Assembly: GCF_001583695.1 (NCBI RefSeq)
Contig: NZ_LOBC01000039.1
Location: forward strand, 248,001-312,000
Source: Bacillus wiedmannii
GTDB taxonomy: Bacteria > Bacillota > Bacilli > Bacillales > Bacillaceae_G
DNA length: 64,000 nucleotides
Direction of reading: 5' to 3'
The notes beneath the pieces were generated by a model. The model did no database searches. It was not told the origin of the DNA and worked only from the letters and a program-made list of their open reading frames with translations. A program made the translations under genes and the position numbers. Below are positions 23,314 to 30,496 of this stretch, piece after piece. Position 1 is the stretch's first letter; the number at the start of each line of letters is the position of its first letter.

Positions 23314-23802
23314 TTACGCCTTAACTTTATTACGACGCTTCAAACCAAATAATGTCCCTATCCCTACAAGACATGCGCTTAGTGCCATCATTGCTACATT
23401 ATTGGATGCTGTGTTTGGTAATTTTTCACCTTGTACAACTGGCTTTGCTACTTCTTTTTTTACTGCACCATTTTTTTGTTGTACTTGTGCTGCTTCTTTT
23501 TTTGCCATATCACTTTTTAACTGTTCTTGTGCTATTCTCTTTTTCTCTTCTTCACTTTTTTGCTGTTCCTTAATCACTGCTTCTTTTTTCGCCTTATCGT
23601 TTTTCAACTGCTCTTCCGCTATTCTCTTTTTCTCTTCTTCACTCTTTTGCTGTTCCTTAATCGCTGCTTCTTTTTTCGCTTTATCTTGTTGTAGTTGCGC
23701 CGCTTCTTCCTTCGTTACTGTTCCAGTATCCGCGCTTGCTACTGAAGAATATCCCACTGTTAAAAGTGCCATTGCACAAATTGGTAATAATTTCTTTTTC
23801 AT
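23314..23802 (-). CDS. basI: LPNTA wall-anchored surface protein (BasI-like)
   Basis: A 162-residue protein with an N-terminal signal peptide (MKKKLLPICAMALLTVGYSS, cleavage near ASA). The central coiled-coil is built of a 29-residue repeat (40-68, 69-97 and a partial third) made of Lys, Glu, Gln and Ala. A sorting signal closes it: LPNTA at 128-132, hydrophobic span and KRRNKVKA tail. In B. anthracis BasI is anchored by SrtC. A second, broken LPNTA tail lies at 30497-30610. The function of the coiled coil is unknown. Confidence 0.88.
   Translation of the reverse strand: MKKKLLPICAMALLTVGYSSVASADTGTVTKEEAAQLQQDKAKKEAAIKEQQKSEEEKKRIAEEQLKNDKAKKEAVIKEQQKSEEEKKRIAQEQLKSDMAKKEAAQVQQKNGAVKKEVAKPVVQGEKLPNTASNNVAMMALSACLVGIGTLFGLKRRNKVKA
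23512..23685 (-). repeat. 87-bp tandem repeat within basI
   Basis: Two near-identical 87-base units encode 29 residues each; a third partial copy follows. Copy-number change would alter coiled-coil length in frame. Confidence 0.8.
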
Positions 23803-23927
23803 TTTATTTCTCTCCTTTTATACGTTTTACATCACTTCGCATCGGATGTATCACTAGCATAAGCAAGAGATATAAATATAAAATGCAGATGAAATATATT
23901 TCATTTAAAGATTTCATTGTAGAAAAA

Positions 23928-23958
23928 TAAAAAAACATCGCAATATATACGATGTTTT
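23928..23958. terminator. Bidirectional terminator
   Basis: AAAAAACATCG / CGATGTTTTTT hairpin between basI and the next minus-strand gene. Confidence 0.88.
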
Positions 23959-23979
23959 TTCGGGTGTGTGTCTCAATAT

Positions 23980-24312
23980 TTACATGTTACTTTCGCGTGA
24001 TTTAGAAGTAGAATGGGCCGGAGCGATAACTAATTGTCTCGGCTCAGTTTTCTTTAAGTGATTTTTGACGTTACACTTACGACGTTGAACAACCCACGCT
24101 TTAATAGGGTTTGTCAAAATAATCTTTTGCTCTTCATTAGGGGCCTCTTCTTCAAACCTACAACTCTCGCTCCATTTATTCCATTTCATTGTGAATTTAG
24201 AAGAAGAATGATCGTCTTCTCGATCAAACAAGTGCAAAAAATCCATTTCGCCAGCTAGCATTACGGTGTTGCTAGTTGCTAAAAAAGAAAAGGTCGTCCA
24301 ACGTTTCTCCAT
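23980..24312 (-). CDS. Hypothetical protein, 110 aa
   Basis: A strong ribosome site (GTAGGAGGGC) precedes the ATG. The product is hydrophilic, with an acidic middle (FDREDDHSSSK) and a basic C-terminal third (VVQRRKCNVKNHLKKTEPRQ). It has no membrane helix and no family I recognise. About 120 bases upstream is a TTACA/TGTAAG direct-repeat element (24431-24458) shared with two BceAB-type loci, so it may belong to the same response-regulator regulon. Confidence 0.65.
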   Translation of the reverse strand: MEKRWTTFSFLATSNTVMLAGEMDFLHLFDREDDHSSSKFTMKWNKWSESCRFEEEAPNEEQKIILTNPIKAWVVQRRKCNVKNHLKKTEPRQLVIAPAHSTSKSRESNM

Positions 24313-24430
24313 GCCCTCCTACTCCTTTTTCACATATAGAGTGCCTAAAACTTAATTTACCTAAAATATGCTTGCCTTTTACCTTACACCTATAGTTTAT
24401 CCAAAACACTACTATGCAACTATCGATTTG

Positions 24431-24458
24431 CCTTACAACTACCTTACATTTTTGTAAG
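24431..24458 (-). promoter_or_regulatory. TTACA/TGTAAG direct-repeat element, copy 1
   Basis: On the minus strand, TTACAAAAATGTAAGG is followed 11 bases later (start to start) by a second TGTAAGG. The same arrangement occurs at 34394-34419 and 43421-43449. The 11-base spacing is what OmpR-family regulators use. Confidence 0.6.
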
Positions 24459-24462
24459 AAAC

Positions 24463-24495
24463 AAAAAACCTTCACTCTCTATACGTGAAGGTTTC
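24463..24495 (-). terminator. Terminator after the 71-aa membrane protein gene
   Basis: GAAACCTTCAC / GTGAAGGTTT with TTTTG on the minus strand. Confidence 0.85.
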
Positions 24496-24711
24496 TCATT
24501 TCTCATCTATATGATCTTTCATATGATCGACTCCAGCTTCTTGCAGCTGTGACATCATACCGTGGGAAATTGCGCCTAATACTAAAGTCATTCCAATTAG
24601 TGAAATCCGAATCGCTGGTACATCAATTATGTAAGCCAAACTGCCAAGAACAATTGTTAAAAACAATGCTTTTATAAATGTTGCACTTGTATACTCTTTC
24701 TTTCTCATCAT
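24496..24711 (-). CDS. Small membrane protein, 71 aa
   Basis: Starts at the ATG at 24711 after AAGGG (spacing 5); the GTG at 24717 is the alternative. Two hydrophobic helices (roughly residues 12-27 and 33-51) separated by DVPAIR, then an acidic/His tail (VDHMKDHIDEK). No recognised family. It is a single gene with its own terminator, divergent from hpt. Confidence 0.7.
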   Translation of the reverse strand: MMRKKEYTSATFIKALFLTIVLGSLAYIIDVPAIRISLIGMTLVLGAISHGMMSQLQEAGVDHMKDHIDEK

Positions 24712-24871
24712 AATCACCCTTTTGGAAGCGTTTTCTTTATATGATTAGTATATCATATCATCTGATTATTTTGTGGGGATTTCTGTAAAAAACTTATATC
24801 TTCTTTGACTTTTCCCTTTCTTTCCTTTACAGTCGAAATGTTCACAAGTTTTACACTGTAGGAGGACTCTA

Positions 24872-25399
24872 ATGAATATTGAAATAAAAGACACTTTAAT
24901 TTCTGAAGAAAAATTACAAGAAAAAGTAAAAGAACTAGCACTTCAAATCGAACGTGACTTTGAAGGAGAAGAAATCGTAGTAATCGCTGTATTAAAAGGA
25001 TCTTTCGTATTCGCTGCCGATTTAATTCGTCACATTAAAAACGATGTAACAATCGACTTTATTTCTGCATCTAGCTACGGAAATCAAACAGAAACAACTG
25101 GAAAAGTAAAACTATTAAAAGATATCGATGTAAACATTACTGGAAAAAACGTAATTGTCGTAGAAGATATTATCGATTCTGGTTTAACACTTCACTTCTT
25201 AAAAGATCACTTCTTTATGCATAAACCGAAAGCATTGAAATTCTGTACGTTACTTGATAAACCTGAGCGTCGTAAAGTGGACTTAAAAGCTGAATATGTT
25301 GGCTTCCAAATTCCAGACGAATTTATCGTTGGCTACGGTATCGACTGCGCAGAAAAATATCGTAACTTACCATTTATCGCTTCAGTTGTAACGGAATAA
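24872..25399 (+). CDS. hpt: Hypoxanthine phosphoribosyltransferase
   Basis: A 175-residue purine salvage enzyme that makes IMP or GMP from hypoxanthine or guanine and PRPP. The PRPP-binding signature VIVVEDIIDSGLTL is intact, as are the early VLKGSFVFAADL and the flexible-loop Ser-Tyr pair (ASSYGN). The aromatic base-stacking region DEFIVGYGIDCAEKYRNLPF is present. AGGAGG precedes the ATG. This is not in the tilS-hpt-ftsH context, so it is probably a second copy (hpt-2) of the B. cereus group. Confidence 0.93.
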   Translation: MNIEIKDTLISEEKLQEKVKELALQIERDFEGEEIVVIAVLKGSFVFAADLIRHIKNDVTIDFISASSYGNQTETTGKVKLLKDIDVNITGKNVIVVEDIIDSGLTLHFLKDHFFMHKPKALKFCTLLDKPERRKVDLKAEYVGFQIPDEFIVGYGIDCAEKYRNLPFIASVVTE

Positions 25400-25404
25400 T
25401 ATAA

Positions 25405-25446
25405 TAGAATAAACTTCCACCATCAATTACTGGTGGAAGTTTATTT
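25405..25446 (+). terminator. Terminator after hpt
   Basis: AATAAACTTCCACCA / TGGTGGAAGTTTATT hairpin with a T-rich tail. Confidence 0.9.
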
Positions 25447-25485
25447 TCTATCACGATTCGTAAAAGACAAAGGGAGAGAATAAAA

Positions 25486-26388
25486 ATGACAAAGACAAAA
25501 TTTGAAAAAGTACTCCTCATCGTAAATCCAGAAGCAGGGCAAGGCGATTTACATACGAACTTAACGAAAATTGTACCACCTCTTGCGGCAGCTTTTCCTG
25601 ACTTACATATCCTTCATACGAAAAAGCAAGGTGATGCAACAAAATATTGCCAAGAGTTTGCTAGTAAAGTAGATTTAATTATCGTCTTTGGTGGTGATGG
25701 AACAGTATTTGAATGCACAAATGGCTTAGCACCTCTCGAAACTAGACCTACACTTGCAATTATTCCAGGTGGAACTTGCAATGACTTCTCTCGCACACTT
25801 GGTGTTCCGCAAAACATTGCAGAAGCAGCAAAACTTATTACACAAGGACACGTAAAACCAGTTGATGTCGCAAAAGCAAATGGACAACACTTCTTAAACT
25901 TCTGGGGCATTGGACTTGTCTCTGAAGTATCAAACAATATCGATGCAGAAGAAAAAGCAAAGCTTGGTAAAATTGGTTACTACTTAAGCACAATTCGAAC
26001 TGTAAAGAATGCTGAAACATTTCCAGTAAAAATTACGTACGATGGACAAGTATATGAAGACGAAGCTGTCCTTGTTATGGTTGGAAACGGTGAATATCTT
26101 GGCGGTATCCCGTCCTTTATTCCAAACGTAAAGTGCGACGACGGAACACTTGATATTTTTGTTGTAAAATCAACAGGCATTCAAGCGTTTAAAGACTATA
26201 TCGGAAAGAAACTATTTGAAGACTCAAATGAAAATGACATCTTCCACGTAAAAGCGAAATCCATTCATATTGAAACAGAAGAAGAAAAAGAAGTAGATAC
26301 AGATGGAGAAAGCTCGCTTCATACACCTTGTCATATTGAACTATTACAAGGACACTTTACGATGATTTATAATCCTGCGGTTGTGTAA
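25486..26388 (+). CDS. Diacylglycerol kinase family lipid kinase (YegS/BmrU type)
   Basis: A 300-residue soluble, membrane-associating kinase. The nucleotide site VFGGDGTVFECTNG (Gly69-Thr73) and the later IPGGTCNDFSRTLG are the DAGK_cat hallmarks. The C-terminal domain (LVMVGNGEYLGGIPSF...DGTLDIFVVKS) is the YegS-like beta-sandwich. Family members phosphorylate diacylglycerol or related lipids, feeding phospholipid or lipoteichoic acid recycling; the exact lipid is not deducible. The ribosome site is AAGGGAGAG. Single gene between two terminators. Confidence 0.9.
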   Translation: MTKTKFEKVLLIVNPEAGQGDLHTNLTKIVPPLAAAFPDLHILHTKKQGDATKYCQEFASKVDLIIVFGGDGTVFECTNGLAPLETRPTLAIIPGGTCNDFSRTLGVPQNIAEAAKLITQGHVKPVDVAKANGQHFLNFWGIGLVSEVSNNIDAEEKAKLGKIGYYLSTIRTVKNAETFPVKITYDGQVYEDEAVLVMVGNGEYLGGIPSFIPNVKCDDGTLDIFVVKSTGIQAFKDYIGKKLFEDSNENDIFHVKAKSIHIETEEEKEVDTDGESSLHTPCHIELLQGHFTMIYNPAVV

Positions 26389-26420
26389 TAAAAAAACGAG
26401 TGCTAGCACTCGTTTTTTCT
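26389..26420. terminator. Bidirectional terminator
   Basis: AAAAAACGAGTGC / GCACTCGTTTTTT is a perfect palindrome between two convergent genes. Confidence 0.93.
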
Positions 26421-26428
26421 CTTCTAAT

Positions 26429-26938
26429 CTAGTTATATCGTTGAATCATTTCTTGTATTTCTTTAACTCTCTCTAAAGTAATTCCATTTCTTTGTTCAAT
26501 CGCTAAAGGATGCTCGGTTGGTTCTAATCCAACATACGGTGCCATTCCAACTTCTCTTATATGTATATTTGTTTTTAAATTTAATGTTTCTGGATAAACT
26601 GGTATTTCTACAGATAACCAACCAAAATAAGGGTCACTATTTTCTCGGCCTCTCTCATCCCACTTTTCTAATACTTCATCATAACTTTCTTTACTAAGTG
26701 ATACCCACACAGTCCATATGAAATTTTCGTGGTAATCAATGATAGGAATCTCTAAACAACCTCTAATAAAGTAATGTTCATCGTCCATTACGCAAAGTTC
26801 TGATGTTAAATGGAAGCGTTCCTCTCTTTCATGAGGCGCTACCTCGTAATAATAATATGGTGCTTCACTTCCGTAGCATAAAGATAGTGCAAAACGATTC
26901 ATTTGTACTTTTTCTCCGGATTTTCTTCTTCTTTTCAT
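26429..26938 (-). CDS. DUF2199 protein
   Basis: A 169-residue soluble protein matching DUF2199: YYYYEVAPHEREERF, LCVMDDEHYFIRGCLEIPI, FIWTVWVSLS, WLSVEIPVYPETLNLK and LEPTEHPLAIEQRNGI in order. Many members have an N-terminal zinc-ribbon-like Cys motif; here that region reads KRRRKSGEKVQMN with the cysteines absent. AGGAGAAAG precedes the ATG. Function is unknown. Confidence 0.83.
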   Translation of the reverse strand: MKRRRKSGEKVQMNRFALSLCYGSEAPYYYYEVAPHEREERFHLTSELCVMDDEHYFIRGCLEIPIIDYHENFIWTVWVSLSKESYDEVLEKWDERGRENSDPYFGWLSVEIPVYPETLNLKTNIHIREVGMAPYVGLEPTEHPLAIEQRNGITLERVKEIQEMIQRYN

Positions 26939-26962
26939 TTATTATTCTTTCTCCTATCCTTT

Positions 26963-27115
26963 TCAGTCACAATCAAACTCCACCCAATCTTTCCAGTGCG
27001 TATTAGAATCCTTATTCACAATAATACTTGGATCTTTCTTCTCTATAGCAGCCGCTACTGATTGGAAGAATTCAATTTCACTAGAGTATAACATAGACAT
27101 ATTTGTTTGCGACAT
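26963..27115 (-). CDS. Short hypothetical frame upstream of the DUF2199 gene
   Basis: A 50-codon minus-strand frame (MSQTNMSML ... HWKDWVEFDCD) with ordinary protein-like composition, ending 24 bases before the DUF2199 gene. There is no ribosome site at its ATG. It may be the tail of a gene whose 5' part was lost when the neighbouring Rpn gene arrived. I cannot tell a real short gene from a remnant. Confidence 0.35.
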   Translation of the reverse strand: MSQTNMSMLYSSEIEFFQSVAAAIEKKDPSIIVNKDSNTHWKDWVEFDCD

Positions 27116-27180
27116 TCTAATAATATTGCTAAAAAATAGCAAAGTTTCCTGTTTGCATGCCCTAGTTCTTTTTAGATACA

Positions 27181-28194
27181 ATGAAGGAAAGAAGCAGCTT
27201 AATACAAGGGAGAGGACAAACTTTGTTCAACCAACAGTTAGTTAATTTACGCATTGATTTTGCATTTAAACAATTGTTTGGTACGAATGGTAGTGAAGAT
27301 ATTCTAATTGCATTTTTAAACGCTATGTTACAAAAGTCTTTAGAATCACCCATTGCTTCTCTACAACTAGAAGATCCACATTTACATCGGGAATATGAAG
27401 AGGATAAGTTATCTATTTTAGATATTTCAGCGACATTAAACACAGGAACAAAAGTAAATGTAGAAATACAGCTCAATAATAATCACGATATGATGAAACG
27501 TAGTTTATATTATTGGGGAAAATTATACACATCTCAATTACAAAAAGGTATGCCTTACAGTTCGCTTCATAAAACCATCACCATTAATTTATTGAACTTT
27601 ATAATGTTCTCAGACCACAAAGAATTTCATACAACGGGCACATTATGGAATTCACAGCAACAAAAACTCTTGAGTGATGACATAGAAATTCACATTGTAG
27701 AAATTCCAAAGTTAACAAAACAATGGCATGAAGAAAAAGTAAATCCGTGGAAAGATCCATTTGTTCGTTGGCTTTTATTGCTTTCAGCAAATGAGGATGA
27801 GCACTTAACTAAACTATTGGAGGATATTGCTATGAACCAAGATCCTATTTTACAAAAAGCGATAAATAAATGGGAACGTATGAGTCAAGATTCTTCTTTC
27901 CGACAAGCTTATGACGCAAGAGAGAAGGTTCTAATGGATGAAGCCGCAAAATTCGCTCACGCAGAGCAAGAAGGAATAAAAAGAGGAATTGAAAAAGGGC
28001 TTGAACAAGGGCTTGAACAAGGCATTGAACAAGGCATTGAACAAGGCATTGAACAAGGTCGAAAAGAAGGTGTTCAACAGGGAAGAATGCAAATGATTAA
28101 AAGCATGTATGATCTTGGTATGCCACTTGAAACGATTGCTAAGGCAAGTAAATTAAGTGTGCATGAGGTTGAACATATTTTAGGACATAAATAG
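27181..28194 (+). CDS. Rpn-family recombination-promoting nuclease / PD-(D/E)XK transposase-like protein
   Basis: A 337-residue protein of the Rpn (RpnA-like, TIGR01784-type) family. The PD-(D/E)XK core is visible: Asp26 in NLRIDFAFKQLFG, Asp81 in ILDISATL, and Glu95-x-Gln97 in VNVEIQ. A helical middle with FVRWLLLLSAN follows. From about residue 265 a coiled repeat (GIE/LEQ tetrapeptides) leads to a C-terminal HTH-like segment (LETIAKASKLSVHEVEHIL). Rpn proteins cut DNA and promote recA-independent recombination in E. coli. The ATG at 27181 lacks a ribosome site; TTG at 27223, after GGGAGAGG, is a likely alternative start. Confidence 0.88.
   Translation: MKERSSLIQGRGQTLFNQQLVNLRIDFAFKQLFGTNGSEDILIAFLNAMLQKSLESPIASLQLEDPHLHREYEEDKLSILDISATLNTGTKVNVEIQLNNNHDMMKRSLYYWGKLYTSQLQKGMPYSSLHKTITINLLNFIMFSDHKEFHTTGTLWNSQQQKLLSDDIEIHIVEIPKLTKQWHEEKVNPWKDPFVRWLLLLSANEDEHLTKLLEDIAMNQDPILQKAINKWERMSQDSSFRQAYDAREKVLMDEAAKFAHAEQEGIKRGIEKGLEQGLEQGIEQGIEQGIEQGRKEGVQQGRMQMIKSMYDLGMPLETIAKASKLSVHEVEHILGHK
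27997..28056 (+). repeat. Five 12-bp in-frame tandem repeats in the Rpn gene
   Basis: GGGCTTGAACAA occurs twice and GGCATTGAACAA three times, without gaps, encoding repeats of Gly-(Leu/Ile)-Glu-Gln. Unit gain or loss changes protein length by four residues without frameshift. Confidence 0.9.
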
Positions 28195-28197
28195 TAA

Positions 28198-28234
28198 TAA
28201 AAAAAGGGCTTGAATTGTTTCAAGCTCTTTTTTA
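28198..28234. terminator. Bidirectional terminator
   Basis: AAAAAGGGCTTGAA / TTTCAAGCTCTTTTTT stem between the Rpn gene and a convergent gene. Confidence 0.88.
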
Positions 28235-28600
28235 TCAACTTTCCTCAATTCGTTCAATCTTCCAAACTAAATTATCTGGATCGTTTTTCTCTAAAAAAGT
28301 TAACATCCACATAATATTCTCTTTGTCGTTCATCAACATTACTTTATGGTTTAATTTCCAAGCCACGTCACTAACATGATTAGACATTTTATACATATCT
28401 TCTTCTCTAATAAGCTTTTCCTTTTTGATTAGTCGTCTCGTTCTATACTCCCTTATTTCTAAGTACATATCAGCATACATCACTTCATGCTGCCAAATTA
28501 TACTACATACATATTTTTTATTTGGACTACTCTTCTTTATATAAATAAATTCATTTTTATAATCCAAATCCAGTACCTTATTGTATGCTTTTTCTAACAT
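28235..28600 (-). CDS. Hypothetical protein, 121 aa
   Basis: A soluble protein with alternating beta-strand pattern (NEFIYIKKSSPNKKYVCSIIWQHEVMYADMYLEI) and a helical C-terminus (IMWMLTFLEKNDPDNLVWKIERIEES). The ribosome site is weak (GATATAGAG). I do not recognise a family. It follows the 100-aa gene by 13 bases on the same strand. Small soluble orphan pairs like this are often immunity proteins of lost toxins, but nothing in the sequence proves that here. Confidence 0.6.
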   Translation of the reverse strand: MLEKAYNKVLDLDYKNEFIYIKKSSPNKKYVCSIIWQHEVMYADMYLEIREYRTRRLIKKEKLIREEDMYKMSNHVSDVAWKLNHKVMLMNDKENIMWMLTFLEKNDPDNLVWKIERIEES

Positions 28601-28613
28601 CTCTATATCCCAA

Positions 28614-28916
28614 TCACATTTCAGTATGAACGATTTTAAGGGCTAATTCTTTTTTCTCTCTATCTGATAAATATGGGAAATCCTTTACACTCCCATATTC
28701 TACAAACACATTCATATATTCAGGAAAAATTCGATATTTCTCCTCCCACTGATTTAATAATGAAATATCATCCACACAGTGAATCCAGATACCTTTTTCA
28801 TAGTCTGTTCTTAACTTTGGTATATATCGCTCGTATAAAGAAGTAATACAGTTCGTTTTTTTGAAATAGCACTGAAATTTCCCAACGGTTTCTTCAAAAG
28901 AACAATCCAGCACCAT
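28614..28916 (-). CDS. Hypothetical protein, 100 aa
   Basis: A soluble protein (MVLDCSFEETVGKFQCYFKK ...) with SLLNQWEEKYRIFPEYMNVFVEYGSVKDFPYLSDREKKELALKI. Aromatic- and acid-rich, no signal peptide. The ATG has no convincing ribosome site, so the gene may be 5'-truncated or translated weakly. It could form a two-gene unit with the next frame. Function unknown. Confidence 0.5.
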   Translation of the reverse strand: MVLDCSFEETVGKFQCYFKKTNCITSLYERYIPKLRTDYEKGIWIHCVDDISLLNQWEEKYRIFPEYMNVFVEYGSVKDFPYLSDREKKELALKIVHTEM

Positions 28917-28944
28917 ACAAAGTGATTCGGCGGACTTACTTGAA

Positions 28945-29124
28945 CTAAAATATTAAATTACATTTCGAACAAAAAGGAGCAGCATTCCCTCTTCTAATTT
29001 TCGCATCACATTTTGGACAATATACGTATCGCTCTTCTATCTTATCTCGTTCTATCATATGTAAAGATACTATTCTCATACTACACATGATTCCAATTAA
29101 AATAAGGCTAACAATGAGTAGCAT
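28945..29124 (-). CDS. Membrane-anchored zinc-ribbon protein, 59 aa
   Basis: A GGGGGGAG ribosome site precedes the ATG at 29124. One N-terminal transmembrane helix (MLLIVSLILIGIMCSM) is followed by a basic/acidic linker and a C-terminal zinc ribbon: YCPKCDAKIRRGNAAPFCSKC (CxxC-16-CxxC). Likely a small membrane protein with one structural zinc. A decayed copy of the same ribbon with two of the cysteines changed is at 30110-30210. Function unknown. Confidence 0.75.
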   Translation of the reverse strand: MLLIVSLILIGIMCSMRIVSLHMIERDKIEERYVYCPKCDAKIRRGNAAPFCSKCNLIF

Positions 29125-29150
29125 AACTTACTCCCCCCTCCCTCTATATT

Positions 29151-29366
29151 TTACCATAAAATAACAAATCTAATTCTCTCATTAAGAATCGGATTCATAC
29201 TTACAATCCTAACTTTGCTTCGTCCATCAGGAGTCATACCCATCATTACTTGCATTTTATCATGTAAAAACTTTCCCTTTGTAAGCATATTCCAGTACGA
29301 ACCTTTTGGTAATTTACCTACTTCATTAATAGTTGCTTCTTTTTCCTTACCATCCCTATTGTTTCG
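29151..29366 (-). pseudogene. C-terminal gene remnant
   Basis: An open minus-strand frame with protein-like sequence (EVGKLPKGSYWNMLTKGKF, MMGMTPDGRSKVRIVSMNP) runs to TAA at 29151. There is no start codon with a ribosome site, and an in-frame stop cuts it just upstream. I take it as the tail of a lost gene of unrecognised family. It abuts the promoter of the XRE remnant. Confidence 0.4.
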
Positions 29367-29401
29367 ATAAATTTACACTATAATAAAAGAGGAGTGGCAT
29401 T

Positions 29402-29607
29402 ATAAATAAACAAGAATTTATTGAACTCGTTAATTCCAAATTAACACTTATCCGTGTTGAAAATGATTTATCACAAGAAAAAATGTCAGAAGTTATTGGT
29501 TTATCGAAAAAAACATTAGTAGAAATTGAAAAAGGTAGAAAAATGAGGAGAAGGTTGACGTCATACACCGTGTCAAATTGAATGATTACCAAAGCTTTCA
29601 ACGATAA
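29402..29607 (+). pseudogene. XRE-family regulator remnant, start codon mutated and frameshifted
   Basis: After a good promoter-like stretch and GGAGTG ribosome site, the expected ATG is ATA at 29402. The frame then reads NKQEFIELVNSKLTLIRVEN and DLSQEKMSEVIGLSKKTLVEIEKG, a classical helix-turn-helix of the XRE type. The frame ends at TGA 29579. The +1 frame continues as NEEKVDVIHRVKLNDYQSFQR to TAA at 29605, which looks like coding sequence of a different end. So the gene has a lost start and an internal deletion or frameshift joining two coding pieces. Confidence 0.65.
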
Positions 29608-29709
29608 TTTATAATCCTTAGCTTATATAATCCTTATTCCTCTATACTTTAACAATTACTAACCTTCGCATTTTTCCAAAAAACAAAGTATAATGAACTA
29701 ATTACAAAG

Positions 29710-29742
29710 AAGGTTGTTAACAAAATCGTTAACAACCTTTTT
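29710..29742 (+). terminator. Terminator upstream of ydjO
   Basis: AAGGTTGTTAAC / GTTAACAACCTT hairpin followed by TTTTTTG. Confidence 0.88.
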
Positions 29743-29782
29743 TGTTTTTCTGAAAAACTTTTCAATTTAAGGGAGCGATCAC

Positions 29783-29962
29783 ATGTATTGGAGAAAAAAT
29801 GATAAACCTGTAGAAGAACCAGAAGCAATTGCTGTATGGGAATGCCAAGAAGAAAACTGCCGTGGATGGATGCGTAAAAACTTTTCATTAGAAGCAGAAC
29901 CGAAATGTCCGTTATGCAAAAGCGATATGGAAAGCGGCGAACGCTTATTACAAAAGATATAA
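29783..29962 (+). CDS. ydjO: Cold-inducible protein YdjO family
   Basis: A 59-residue protein preceded by AAGGGAG. It matches the YdjO family: MYWRKNDKPVEEPEAIAVW, then WECQEENCRGWMRKNF and EPKCPLCKSDME, giving a CxxxxC...CxxC zinc-ribbon-like arrangement. The family name comes from cold induction of the B. subtilis gene; molecular function is not known. It lies between two terminators as a single gene. It is too short for ordinary length cut-offs. Confidence 0.85.
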   Translation: MYWRKNDKPVEEPEAIAVWECQEENCRGWMRKNFSLEAEPKCPLCKSDMESGERLLQKI

Positions 29963-30054
29963 TAAATTCTCTTCTTCACCTTTTATAAACTGAAACATAG
30001 AGGATTCTCTTTCTCCTTATTTACAATGTGCATCGAAAGAAAATAAACTATACA

Positions 30055-30088
30055 AAAAGCTTTGCGTATCCTCGCAAAGCTTTTTCAA
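30055..30088 (+). terminator. Terminator after ydjO
   Basis: AAAAGCTTTGCG / CGCAAAGCTTTTT hairpin. Confidence 0.88.
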
Positions 30089-30109
30089 TATCTCAAACTC
30101 ATTCCAACT

Positions 30110-30210
30110 ATCATTCTTTACTAAAAAACAAATTACATTTTGAATAAAAAGGAGCAGAATTCCCCTTTCTAATTCTCCCATTCCACTTAGGACAATACAT
30201 ATACAAACCT
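30110..30210 (-). pseudogene. Decayed zinc-ribbon paralogue
   Basis: The minus-strand frame reads YMYCPKWNGRIRKGNSAPFY and then SKCNLFF. It is clearly a copy of the ribbon at 28945-29124 with the second Cys changed to Trp and the third to Tyr. There is no start or membrane segment upstream. It marks an old local duplication. Confidence 0.7.
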
Positions 30211-30496
30211 TTTTCTCTCTACTATCCCAAAAACTACTACTTTCATCCCGGTCATAATTCTTATCAAAATGATGTTAAGAAATCAATAACATAGTGTATC
30301 CTCTCTTACAATAAAAGTAAAATATCAGGAAATCTTCTGTCATATTTTATCCCCCTATATTCATTAAATCAATTCGCTACAATCATTTCTATATGTTTTC
30401 AAAACACTCTAATATAAATTTTTACTAGATTTATATCTAGGATTACATACTACACCTCTTTCGGAAGGACAATTTTTTATAGGCTCATACAAAATT

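Noticed and set aside
23352-23857. Plus-strand frames rich in Leu/Phe/Cys over basI
   Set aside because: They mirror the repetitive Lys/Glu codons of basI and have no ribosome site.
24272-24475. Minus-strand 67-codon frame upstream of the 110-aa gene
   Set aside because: It spans the TTACA/TGTAAG element and a promoter region and has no ribosome site.
27181-28194. Intact insertion-sequence transposase
   Set aside because: The Rpn family is sometimes labelled transposase, but there are no terminal inverted repeats or target duplications at either side.
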